Origin: CAZHDI01 sp964531285
GTDB lineage: Bacteria; Pseudomonadota; Alphaproteobacteria; JAJFIK01
NCBI GenBank assembly: GCA_964531285.1
Contig: CAZHDI010000025.1
Coordinates: forward strand, 1 to 39,532
Reading direction: 5' to 3'
Length of the DNA: 39,532 bases
Shown: positions 24,917 to 31,440 of the stretch, one piece after another
How positions within the stretch are numbered: the stretch's first letter is position 1
Layout of the letters: the number at the start of each line of letters is the position of its first letter
Translations under genes and position numbers: made by a program
Notes under the pieces: generated by a model
Told to the model about the DNA's origin: nothing
The model's input: only the letters and a program-made list of their open reading frames with translations
The model's database searches: none

Positions 24917-26616
24917 AGAACGCTGTGGACGAATTGCACGCAGATCGACCCCTCGCCGACCGCGGACGCCACCCGTTTCGTTGAGCCCGACCGGATATCG
25001 CCTGCCGCGAAGATGCGCGGGCAACAGGTTTCCAGCAGGAAAGGCTGGCGGTTCAGCGGCCATCCGGCAGCGGACAAATCGTCCTGGCTCAAAGCCGGAC
25101 CGGTTTTCACAAACCCTTTTTCATCCAGCGCAATCACATCCCGCGCAAGATCGCTGGCCGGGGCGGCGCCGATAAACACGAACAGATGGGAAACCGGCAA
25201 CGCCTGCCGCTCGTTCGTTCGGTTGTTCTTGATGGTGACGCCCTCAAGAACGGCGTCCGTACCGGTCGCGTGGATGACCTCCGTATGCGGCAGAAGGGTG
25301 ATGTTCGGTGTCCGCTCAATCCGCCGGATCAGATATTGCGACATGGACGCCGCGAGCCCTTCGCCGCGCACCATGATGGTCACGCTGCGCGCCATTTTCG
25401 CCAGGAACACGGCCGCCTGACCGGCTGAATTGCCGCCGCCGATGATCGCCACATCCTTGTTGCGGCAGAGCATGCCTTGAATGTGATTGGCCCCGTAATG
25501 TACGCAGGTGGACTCGAACGCCGCCAGATCGGCGATCTGGGGCTGACGGTAGACCGCACCCGAGGCGAGGATGACCGACCGGACACGGACGGATGTGCCG
25601 TCTTCCAGCGCGATGACATGCTCACGGTCGCCGCAGGTCAGGCCGATGGCGTCGCGGGCCAGGGCCACTTCGGCGCCGAATTTTTGCGCCTGAAGAAATC
25701 CGCGCCCGGTGAGGGCCTGCCCCGAGATACCGGTCGGGAAACCCAGATAGTTTTCGATGCGCGAGGATGAGCCTGCCTGTCCGCCCACGGCGCATTTTTC
25801 AAAAACAACCACGCTCAAGCCTTCGGACGCGGCATAGACCGCCGCGGCGAGCCCCGCCGGCCCGGCGCCCACAATGCCGACATCGAACAGCGCATCGTCC
25901 GGCAGATCCGCGCTCAGGCCGAGATGATCCGCGATCTCCTTGGCACTGGGCGTCTCCAGCCGCGCCGGTCCGCACAGGACGGTCGGCAGCGGCGCCCCCT
26001 CCAGCCCATAGGCGGCCCGGTCCGATGCATCCGCCGGGTCCAGCGGATCGATCACTCGATAGGGCAGGCCGTTGCGGGACATGAACTCGCGCAACGACGC
26101 GGTCTCTTTGGTGGCTACATCGCCAAACAGCAGCAGGTCGCCCAAATGACTCGAAATCATCCGCATCCGGCGCAGGATGAAACTTTGAAGAATGATCTCG
26201 CCCAGTTCGGCCTCGACGGCGATGCAGTCCCGAATATCGTCCGCGTCGATCACCAGCGCCCGCAGGGCCTCGCCCGCCGCACCCGCCACCAGCGCGCCAC
26301 GCCCGGACATGGTGGCAAGCTCACCGGCAAAGTTGCCGGGCCCATGGGTGATAAAGACCACCTCGCCGTCGCGGTCATGCCGGATGATGTCGAGCGTGCC
26401 CTCAAGGACCAGATAAAAGGCGCCGCGCTTGTCGCCGATATTCCACAGGCGGGTGCCGGAAGCGAAAGACCGCTCCTCCCCGTAGGTCCGGAGAATGTCG
26501 ACATGGTGATCGGTGAGCGTCGGATAAAGTTCCTGGTCGCGGCCTTCGGTGCCGGACGCCCAAGGCGGCACCGGTTGCGCGGAGTGCATGGGTGTGGGGT
26601 CGGAGGCATCGCTCAT
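24895..26616 (-). CDS. FAD oxidoreductase with cyclic-nucleotide-binding and thioredoxin-like domains
   Basis: A 573-residue three-part protein. Residues about 20-145 form a cNMP-binding beta-roll (FYLVLEGTLDIIRHDRDGEVVF, GPGNFAGELATMSGR). Residues about 160-235 resemble a thioredoxin-like fold without CxxC. From about 240 comes a thioredoxin-reductase-like module with FAD motif VGIVGAGPAGLAA, NADPH motif VAIIGGGNSAGQAA and C-terminal FAAGDIRSG. The redox CxxC expected just before the NADPH motif is replaced by GANH, so disulfide reduction by the usual route is unlikely. I recall related fusions in other bacteria, where the function is not settled. ATG 26616 (AAGGA about 11 bases upstream) is preferred over 26649. 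It converges with the small gene at 24710-24916. Confidence 0.87.
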   Translation of the reverse strand: MSDASDPTPMHSAQPVPPWASGTEGRDQELYPTLTDHHVDILRTYGEERSFASGTRLWNIGDKRGAFYLVLEGTLDIIRHDRDGEVVFITHGPGNFAGELATMSGRGALVAGAAGEALRALVIDADDIRDCIAVEAELGEIILQSFILRRMRMISSHLGDLLLFGDVATKETASLREFMSRNGLPYRVIDPLDPADASDRAAYGLEGAPLPTVLCGPARLETPSAKEIADHLGLSADLPDDALFDVGIVGAGPAGLAAAVYAASEGLSVVVFEKCAVGGQAGSSSRIENYLGFPTGISGQALTGRGFLQAQKFGAEVALARDAIGLTCGDREHVIALEDGTSVRVRSVILASGAVYRQPQIADLAAFESTCVHYGANHIQGMLCRNKDVAIIGGGNSAGQAAVFLAKMARSVTIMVRGEGLAASMSQYLIRRIERTPNITLLPHTEVIHATGTDAVLEGVTIKNNRTNERQALPVSHLFVFIGAAPASDLARDVIALDEKGFVKTGPALSQDDLSAAGWPLNRQPFLLETCCPRIFAAGDIRSGSTKRVASAVGEGSICVQFVHSVLQETEPV

Positions 26617-26746
26617 AACCGCAGGTCCTTCTGCTTCGGCAAGCGACAACAGCCGCTCTGTCGCCTCAGGTCATAGGGCGAATTACCGCCCAGGAACGGC
26701 CGCGGCGCCATGGTAACCGCGCCCGACACCGCGCGGCCCTAAGTCC

Positions 26747-26791
26747 CCCGCCGGAGCCACTCCCGCTAGAGCCGCTCCCGTTGGAGCCTGT
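26747..26791. repeat. Three tandem copies of a 15-bp repeat
   Basis: CCCGCCGGAGCCACT, CCCGCTAGAGCCGCT and CCCGTTGGAGCCTGT follow each other without a gap. The shared core is CCCGyy-GAGCC. The repeat lies in the 272-base gap upstream of the cNMP/TrxR-like gene, so it may hold protein-binding sites or be a slippage product. Confidence 0.6.
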
Positions 26792-26832
26792 TTAACCCTG
26801 GGGCCGCAATTGCCGGAGGACTCCACATAAAA

Positions 26833-26858
26833 ATCGCGCCGGCGGGTACCGGCGCGAT
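26833..26858 (-). terminator. Rho-independent terminator of the 60-residue protein gene
   Basis: ATCGCGCCGG (26833-26842) and CCGGCGCGAT (26849-26858) form a perfect 10-bp stem with a 6-base loop. Reading the minus strand, the stem is followed by TTTTATG, so it terminates transcription of the gene ending at 26889. The plus-strand side has only CTATTCTTT. Confidence 0.75.
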
Positions 26859-26888
26859 CTATTCTTTACATCGTGGCGAGCCGTTCCG

Positions 26889-27071
26889 TCAGATCTCGGC
26901 CGTTGCCGCCCTCAGCCGATCGAACTCCCGGTCCGTGCACTCGGATTCGGCTGCAAGTTTCTCGATCATTTCACTCACCGAATCATCGTCGCTGTAGTGC
27001 GACAACGCAGCGATCTGTTCGCGCAGATCGTCACGGCGCTCAGCCAACTGCTTCAGTTGAATGCGATCCAT
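26889..27071 (-). CDS. Small charged helical protein (60 aa)
   Basis: I do not recognise the family. The product is acidic and rich in Glu, Asp, Arg and Leu (KQLAERRDDLREQIAAL, SEMIEKLAAESE) and should form a two-helix or coiled-coil unit. It is very likely real: GAGGAGG lies exactly 6 bases before ATG 27071, and a strong terminator follows 30 bases after the stop. It appears to be a single-gene transcription unit, with its promoter in the region 27072-27370, which carries two inverted repeats. Confidence 0.75.
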   Translation of the reverse strand: MDRIQLKQLAERRDDLREQIAALSHYSDDDSVSEMIEKLAAESECTDREFDRLRAATAEI

Positions 27072-27175
27072 ATCCGCCTCCTCTATCGTCCGCGGCTCGG
27101 GTCACTCCGCGCATCAGTCGACCGTGCAAATTGGGCCAAAATCGCGCCGCGGCAAGGGAGAGGCGGTAAACTTCT

Positions 27176-27194
27176 TTTCACGTTGGGCGTGAAA
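27176..27194. promoter_or_regulatory. Perfect 7-bp inverted repeat, possible operator
   Basis: TTTCACG, a 5-base loop TTGGG, then CGTGAAA. It lies about 105 bases upstream of the start of the 60-residue protein gene. No known regulator site is matched with confidence. Confidence 0.35.
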
Positions 27195-27209
27195 CGACGG
27201 CTGACGCTA

Positions 27210-27227
27210 CGAAACTCACGGGTTTCG
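27210..27227. promoter_or_regulatory. Perfect 6-bp inverted repeat, possible operator
   Basis: CGAAAC, spacer TCACGG, then GTTTCG. Its centre is about 33 bases (close to three helical turns) from the centre of the neighbouring TTTCACG/CGTGAAA repeat, so the two could bind the same protein face. Confidence 0.3.
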
Positions 27228-27310
27228 CGGCGCCATTCGTTGAAGCGCGGCAAAAACTAACCGCCGGTCAGCTGGACGACCCGCGTCGCATAAGAGACCG
27301 GATCATGGAA

Positions 27311-27336
27311 AAGGCGGGCCCCTCAGAGCCCGCCTT
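27311..27336 (-). terminator. Terminator downstream of dps
   Basis: AAGGCGGGC (27311-27319) and GCCCGCCTT (27328-27336) form a perfect 9-bp stem with an 8-base loop. On the minus strand the stem runs into TTTTCC, a short T-tract, 35 bases after the dps stop. The plus side also has GTCTTTTC, so it may work both ways. Confidence 0.7.
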
Positions 27337-27370
27337 GTCTTTTCAGATCCGAATGGGCGGCTGCCGCCGC

Positions 27371-27874
27371 TTACTTGGCGACAATCGCGTTGAGCATCCA
27401 CGCCGCCTCTTCATGAACGCCAATCCGCCCGGTGAGCAAGTCCGCCGTGTATACATCGTTGGCTCCTTCGGCGAGTTGGACTGTCTCACGCAGCTGATCG
27501 GCCACCGTCAGATTGTCTTTGGCCAGCTGCTCGACCATCCCGCCTGTGTCGGGAAATGTATCGACATCGTCCACGGCACTCATGGTCACATACTGTTTCA
27601 AACCCATCGTGGCCGGCGCGCCGAGTGCTCGGATCCGCTCCGCCACGGCATCGATGGCGTCGGCAAGATCTTCGTATTGTGCCTCAGTCAGTTTGTGCAC
27701 GCTGTAAAATAGCGGCCCGGTCACATTCCAATGGAACCCTTGGGTCTTGTGGTACAGGACGTAACTGCTGGCCAAAGCCGCACGCAGCCCCTCCGCGATC
27801 AGTTTGCGGCTATCCGCCGGCACATCGGTATCGGCGGGCAACATTTCGTTCCGGACTTTAAGAATATTCGACAT
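27371..27874 (-). CDS. dps: Dps family DNA-protecting ferritin-like protein
   Basis: The 167-residue protein matches Dps: YHKTQGFHWNVTGPLFYSVHKLTEAQYEDLADAIDAVAERI contains the His, Asp and Glu ferroxidase ligands shared between subunits, and GRIGVHEEAAWMLNA is typical of the C-terminal helix. Twelve subunits form a shell that oxidises ferrous iron with hydrogen peroxide, stores it and shields DNA. Positively charged N-terminal tails for DNA binding are short here. ATG 27874 follows GAGAGG by 8 bases. The gene lies 67 bases after a MarR regulator on the same strand, so the two may be co-transcribed, with regulation of dps by that MarR protein as an inference. A terminator follows. Confidence 0.93.
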   Translation of the reverse strand: MSNILKVRNEMLPADTDVPADSRKLIAEGLRAALASSYVLYHKTQGFHWNVTGPLFYSVHKLTEAQYEDLADAIDAVAERIRALGAPATMGLKQYVTMSAVDDVDTFPDTGGMVEQLAKDNLTVADQLRETVQLAEGANDVYTADLLTGRIGVHEEAAWMLNAIVAK

Positions 27875-27941
27875 GAATTGGCCTCTCGGTTTGGTGCTCA
27901 GACGCTATGCGGAGCACACGGACATGATGTCTACGCGGCGG

Positions 27942-28466
27942 TCAACCAACAGGTTCAGGGACCGGCGTTGTCGTGAGCACGGGCTCGACATCGAACTCCT
28001 GCGCTCCCATCATCCGTGCGACATCATTCAGCACGGCGATGATTCTCCCGCGGTCCGCATCGGACCGCTTGGAAAACTGCGCTATGAAATCTTCCTGCAA
28101 CAGCGGAGGCGCATTTTCCAGGCGCGCCAGCCCTGTTTCGGTGAGATGGGTGTGCACGATCCGCCTGTCCACAGCGCTCCGTTGCCGGATGACATAGCCC
28201 TGACGCTCCAACCGATCCAGCAACGTTGTCACGGTGGCCTGCGACAGGCTGACGTTCTGCGCAACGGTGCGTGTTGTGACGGAACTCCCCAGCTCTCTCA
28301 GTGTTTTCAGCACCACGAATTGCGGAACGGTGACGCCGGACTCCCGGGCGAGCCGTTTCGATTGGACATCGACAGCATGGATAATTTGCCGGACCGCTTT
28401 CAACACGGCCTCGATCTCATCGCCGTTTTTTCGATGCCCGCTCTCCAATTCGCCGTTTTCCGCCAT
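27942..28466 (-). CDS. MarR family transcriptional regulator
   Basis: This 174-residue protein has the MarR winged helix: VPQFVVLKTLRELGSSVTTRTVAQNVSLSQATVTTLLDRLERQGYV with the recognition helix SQATVTTLL, and the wing RQRSAVDRRIVHTHLTETG with the family's DRR motif. It has no Cys, so it is not an OhrR-type thiol sensor; it would sense a small ligand. The start is decided by GGAGA, 7 bases before ATG 28466. The upstream ATG 28478 has that same GGAG inside its own codons. An AT-rich stretch with TCAAC/GTTGA arms (28492-28512) in front of it is a likely autoregulatory site. Dps follows 67 bases downstream. Confidence 0.9.
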   Translation of the reverse strand: MAENGELESGHRKNGDEIEAVLKAVRQIIHAVDVQSKRLARESGVTVPQFVVLKTLRELGSSVTTRTVAQNVSLSQATVTTLLDRLERQGYVIRQRSAVDRRIVHTHLTETGLARLENAPPLLQEDFIAQFSKRSDADRGRIIAVLNDVARMMGAQEFDVEPVLTTTPVPEPVG

Positions 28467-28491
28467 CAAATTCTCCACAGAACAAAAATTT

Positions 28492-28512
28492 TCAACATGA
28501 TTGTTTCGTTGA
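28492..28512. promoter_or_regulatory. Possible MarR operator in front of marR-type gene
   Basis: TCAAC and GTTGA are inverted around 11 bases inside the AT-rich gap just upstream of the MarR start. MarR proteins usually bind such pseudo-palindromes over their own promoter. The arms are short, so this is a proposal. Confidence 0.35.
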
Positions 28513-28670
28513 CTAAGTAATTAGGGTGGAAGGCGGGTCGTGTCAAGGGAGCCTCGGCTTGGACATGACGGAATAGAGGAGACGCGCGGTTGCGACCGGC
28601 CCCTCGAATGTCATAGTGAGTCGATGGCATTGCACCGGAGTCCGTCCCCCCTCATGACAGAAGAGATCGT

Positions 28671-29654
28671 ATGACCGTGCCGATCGATGCGCTGATATGC
28701 GCTTATGACATTGCACCGTCAGGCACCGCGGAACCGCTCGCCTGGTCCGCCATCAAGCGCGCGGACACGCCGAGAGCGGGCGGCTATCGATGGATTCATC
28801 TGCATCATGAACCCGGCGCGGCGCAGTCCTGGTTGCGCACTGAAAGCGGTCTCACTCCGCTGGTGCAGGACGCTTTGCTCGCGAACGAAACGCAGCCGCG
28901 CTGCACCCCGTATGGCGACGGCGCGATCCTCAATCTGCGCGGCGTCAATCTCAATCCGGGCGCTGAGCCTGAGGACATGGTGTCGATCCGCATCTGGGTC
29001 GAGCGCGAGCGGATCATCAGTGTGCGCCTGCGCAAACTGATGGCCGTCCAGGATATGCGCGAGCTTTTCGATTCCGGCCGCGCACCCGGAACCCCAGGTG
29101 CATTCATCGCCCATCTGGCGTTTCGCCTGATCGACCGAATGGAACCCGAGATCATTGATCTCGCCGACAAAATCGATGCATTGGAAGATCTGGTCCTCGA
29201 CGCGAGCGTGCCCGCCCCCTCAGGCACCTTGGCAGACCTGCGCCGAACGGCGGTCATTCTGCGCCGCTTTATCGCGCCCCAGCGTGATGCGCTCAATCGG
29301 CTCAGCACCGGGACCTTCACCTTCATTGAGGACACCGACCGCCTAAATCTGCGCGAAGCCGCCGACCGGGTGACGCGCATTGTCGAAGAGCTTGATGCCG
29401 TGCGTGAACGCGCCGCCGTGATTCATGATCAACTGTCCAGCCGGCGCGCGGAAGACATGAACCGGCATATGTTGCTCTTGTCGATCGCGGCCGCGATCTT
29501 CCTGCCCCTGACCTTTCTGACCGGCCTGCTCGGGATGAATGTCGGCGGTCTGCCCTGGTCGAACGAACCGTCCGGCTTTCTCCTGGTTGTCGTGATCTGC
29601 ATCGCTCTGGGCACCAGCGCGGGCGCCTTGTTCCGGCGTATGAGATGGATCTGA
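28671..29654 (+). CDS. zntB: ZntB/CorA family metal transporter
   Basis: The 327-residue protein has a large cytoplasmic domain and two C-terminal membrane helices. The helix break carries the signature LLGMNVGGLPW: GMN is invariant in CorA-family channels, and the GG that follows fits the ZntB branch. ZntB moves zinc across the inner membrane as a pentamer, with proton-coupled uptake reported for the E. coli protein. The long helix with VTRIVEELDAVRERAAVIHDQLSSR matches the stalk of these proteins. GAAGAGAT precedes ATG 28671. The gene is separated by about 200 bases from the divergent MarR gene and ends 28 bases before the GNAT-nitrilase gene. Magnesium transport cannot be excluded from sequence alone. 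Confidence 0.85.
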   Translation: MTVPIDALICAYDIAPSGTAEPLAWSAIKRADTPRAGGYRWIHLHHEPGAAQSWLRTESGLTPLVQDALLANETQPRCTPYGDGAILNLRGVNLNPGAEPEDMVSIRIWVERERIISVRLRKLMAVQDMRELFDSGRAPGTPGAFIAHLAFRLIDRMEPEIIDLADKIDALEDLVLDASVPAPSGTLADLRRTAVILRRFIAPQRDALNRLSTGTFTFIEDTDRLNLREAADRVTRIVEELDAVRERAAVIHDQLSSRRAEDMNRHMLLLSIAAAIFLPLTFLTGLLGMNVGGLPWSNEPSGFLLVVVICIALGTSAGALFRRMRWI

Positions 29655-29682
29655 CGGCCTCACCCCCTTTTATGGACGTGGC

Positions 29683-31233
29683 ATGACTGAACAAAAGCGA
29701 AGCGTGACCTTGAATGTGCGCAATGCAACGCTCAAGGACATTCCGGGAATCCTCCAACTCGATAAGCGAACCTATAAGGATATGGAGGCTTATTCGCCGG
29801 GCATGCTGCGCGGTCAGATTACGAACTATCCGGACGGTCAGTTCGTCGTCGAATATGACGGCGACATCGTTGGCTATGCAGCAAGCTTTCGTATTGGCGA
29901 AGCTCAGGCCCTGAGTGCCCACAACTGGTCGGAAATCACCGGCAACGGGTATGGCGCACGGCATGAGCCGGATGGCGACTGGCTTTATGGCCTTGAAATC
30001 TGCGTCGATCCTTCGCGCCGGCGGTTGCGGATCGGCCAACGGCTCTATGACGCCCGCCGCCAGCTTTGTGAGGCCGAGAACATCAAAGGCATCGTTTTTG
30101 GCGGCCGGCTCCCCGGGTGGAGCCGGCGGCGCAAGCTTTACCCCGATCCGCTTGACTATGTGGAGGCGGTCCGGGACCGGCGCATCACCGACGCGACGGT
30201 CAATTTCTTCCTGCGCGCCGGCTTCGAGCCGATCGGGACACTGAAAAACTATCTGCCTGAGGACAAAGCGTCGGGCGGCTGGGCAGTGCACATGGTATGG
30301 CGGAACCCATATGCCCGCGAGCGCGAAACCGAGAGCGGACTGGCCCATGGCCAGAAGGATGTCGTCCGGGTCGCCACCGTTCAGTTCCAGCAACGCATGG
30401 TGCGCAGCTTCGACGAATTCATCGGTAATATCGAGTATTTCGTCGATGTCTGCGCCGACTATCGCTGCGACTTCGTTGTCTTCCCCGAACTCTTCACCAT
30501 GCAATTGCTCAGCCTCGAAGAACGCAAGCTCACGCCGCAGGAATCCATTGAAGCTCTGACGGATTATACGCCGCGCTATATCGAAAAGATGAGTGCGATT
30601 GCGATCAGCTACAATATCAACATCATCGGCGGCTCCCATCCGACACGTACCGACGATGGCGATATTCAGAATGTCGCGTATTGTTTCCTGCGGGACGGAT
30701 CGGTTCATGCGCAGGAGAAAATTCATCCCACTCCGAATGAAAGTCATTGGTGGAGCATCAAGGGCGGCGATGAGATCGCGACAATTCCGACCGACTGCGG
30801 ATTGATCGGTGTTTTGATTTGCTATGACTCGGAGTTTCCCGAACTGGCGCGCCGCCTGACGGATGAAGGGGCCCGAATCCTGTTCGTCCCATTTTGTACG
30901 GACAATCGACAAGGCTATCTCCGAGTCCGGTATTGCTGTCAGGCGCGTGCCATCGAAAACCAGATTTATGTCGTTATGTCAGGCAATGTGGGCAACCTTC
31001 CCAATGTCGAAAATATGGATGTGCAATATGCGCAATCGGTCATTTTGACCCCCTGTGATTTCCCCTTCGCCCGCGACGGTATCGCAGCCGAAGCCAGCGA
31101 AAATGTCGAGACCGTCACGATCGCCGATCTCAACTTGACGGATCTCGATTGGGCGCGGGCGCAAGGCACGGTCCGAAACCTGCGCGACCGGCGGTTTGAT
31201 CTGTACAAGACGGTTTGGACCGACCGCTCCTAA
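29683..31233 (+). CDS. Bifunctional GNAT acetyltransferase / carbon-nitrogen hydrolase
   Basis: A 516-residue fusion. Residues about 8-205 form a GNAT domain, with EICVDPSRRRLRIGQRLYDARRQL as the acetyl-CoA binding segment. Residues about 225-510 form a nitrilase-superfamily domain with the catalytic triad Glu269 (VFPELFTM), Lys346 (QEKIHPTP) and Cys380 (LICYDSEFPE). The same fusion is widespread in bacteria (YhcX-like), but its substrate is not known to me; a joined amide hydrolysis and N-acetylation is conceivable. The gene starts 28 bases after zntB. Its codons end in A or T more often than those of most genes here, as in the following dnaE2. Confidence 0.9.
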   Translation: MTEQKRSVTLNVRNATLKDIPGILQLDKRTYKDMEAYSPGMLRGQITNYPDGQFVVEYDGDIVGYAASFRIGEAQALSAHNWSEITGNGYGARHEPDGDWLYGLEICVDPSRRRLRIGQRLYDARRQLCEAENIKGIVFGGRLPGWSRRRKLYPDPLDYVEAVRDRRITDATVNFFLRAGFEPIGTLKNYLPEDKASGGWAVHMVWRNPYARERETESGLAHGQKDVVRVATVQFQQRMVRSFDEFIGNIEYFVDVCADYRCDFVVFPELFTMQLLSLEERKLTPQESIEALTDYTPRYIEKMSAIAISYNINIIGGSHPTRTDDGDIQNVAYCFLRDGSVHAQEKIHPTPNESHWWSIKGGDEIATIPTDCGLIGVLICYDSEFPELARRLTDEGARILFVPFCTDNRQGYLRVRYCCQARAIENQIYVVMSGNVGNLPNVENMDVQYAQSVILTPCDFPFARDGIAAEASENVETVTIADLNLTDLDWARAQGTVRNLRDRRFDLYKTVWTDRS

Positions 31234-31272
31234 GACGGAGCACCCGGAATTCTCCCGCCCTTTCCTGATTGA

Positions 31273-31287
31273 GAACATACCGCGAAC
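31273..31287 (+). promoter_or_regulatory. LexA (SOS) box 1 upstream of dnaE2
   Basis: GAAC-ATACCGC-GAAC is an exact match to the alphaproteobacterial LexA operator GAAC-N7-GAAC. It overlaps a -35-like TTGAGA (31269-31274) with TTTAGT 19 bases later. It lies 154 bases before the dnaE2 start. Confidence 0.75.
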
Positions 31288-31337
31288 TGATGGTTTAGTG
31301 TCAACCGAAATTATCCGCTGGGAAGCAAAAAAGCGGC

Positions 31338-31366
31338 TTGACAGGAAGGAACAAAAAAAGAACTCT
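31338..31366 (+). promoter_or_regulatory. Candidate dnaE2 promoter with -35 TTGACA
   Basis: CTTGACA gives a perfect -35 (31338-31343). The -10 position 17 bases later reads AACTCT, a weak match. The second LexA box lies in the -35/-10 spacer, exactly where a repressor would block polymerase. Confidence 0.5.
31349..31363 (+). promoter_or_regulatory. LexA (SOS) box 2 upstream of dnaE2
   Basis: GAAC-AAAAAAA-GAAC is a second exact GAAC-N7-GAAC match, 76 bases (about seven helical turns) after the first. It sits between the TTGACA -35 and the expected -10. Confidence 0.8.
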
Positions 31367-31440
31367 TCGGGTATCGACGACCGCTTACCGTCGGCAGCGT
31401 CCGGAGGATGGTCACGTGCCCGTGTTCCATAGGCCATGCC

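Larger units (their letters stand above)
27072..27370. other. Intergenic region with two inverted repeats
   Basis: About 300 bases between the small helical-protein gene and dps, both on the minus strand. It holds TTTCACG-TTGGG-CGTGAAA (27176-27194) and CGAAAC-TCACGG-GTTTCG (27210-27227), and the dps terminator at its far end. The composition is more AT-rich than nearby coding DNA. A promoter for the small gene, and possibly a small RNA, could lie here. Confidence 0.5.

Noticed and set aside
24982..26616. Bona fide thioredoxin reductase (trxB)
   Set aside because: The redox CxxC is missing and extra cNMP and Trx-like domains are present, so I do not assign trxB.
29323..30912. 529-codon open frame on the minus strand opposite zntB and the GNAT-nitrilase gene
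   Set aside because: It crosses two well-supported genes and their gap, and its product looks random.
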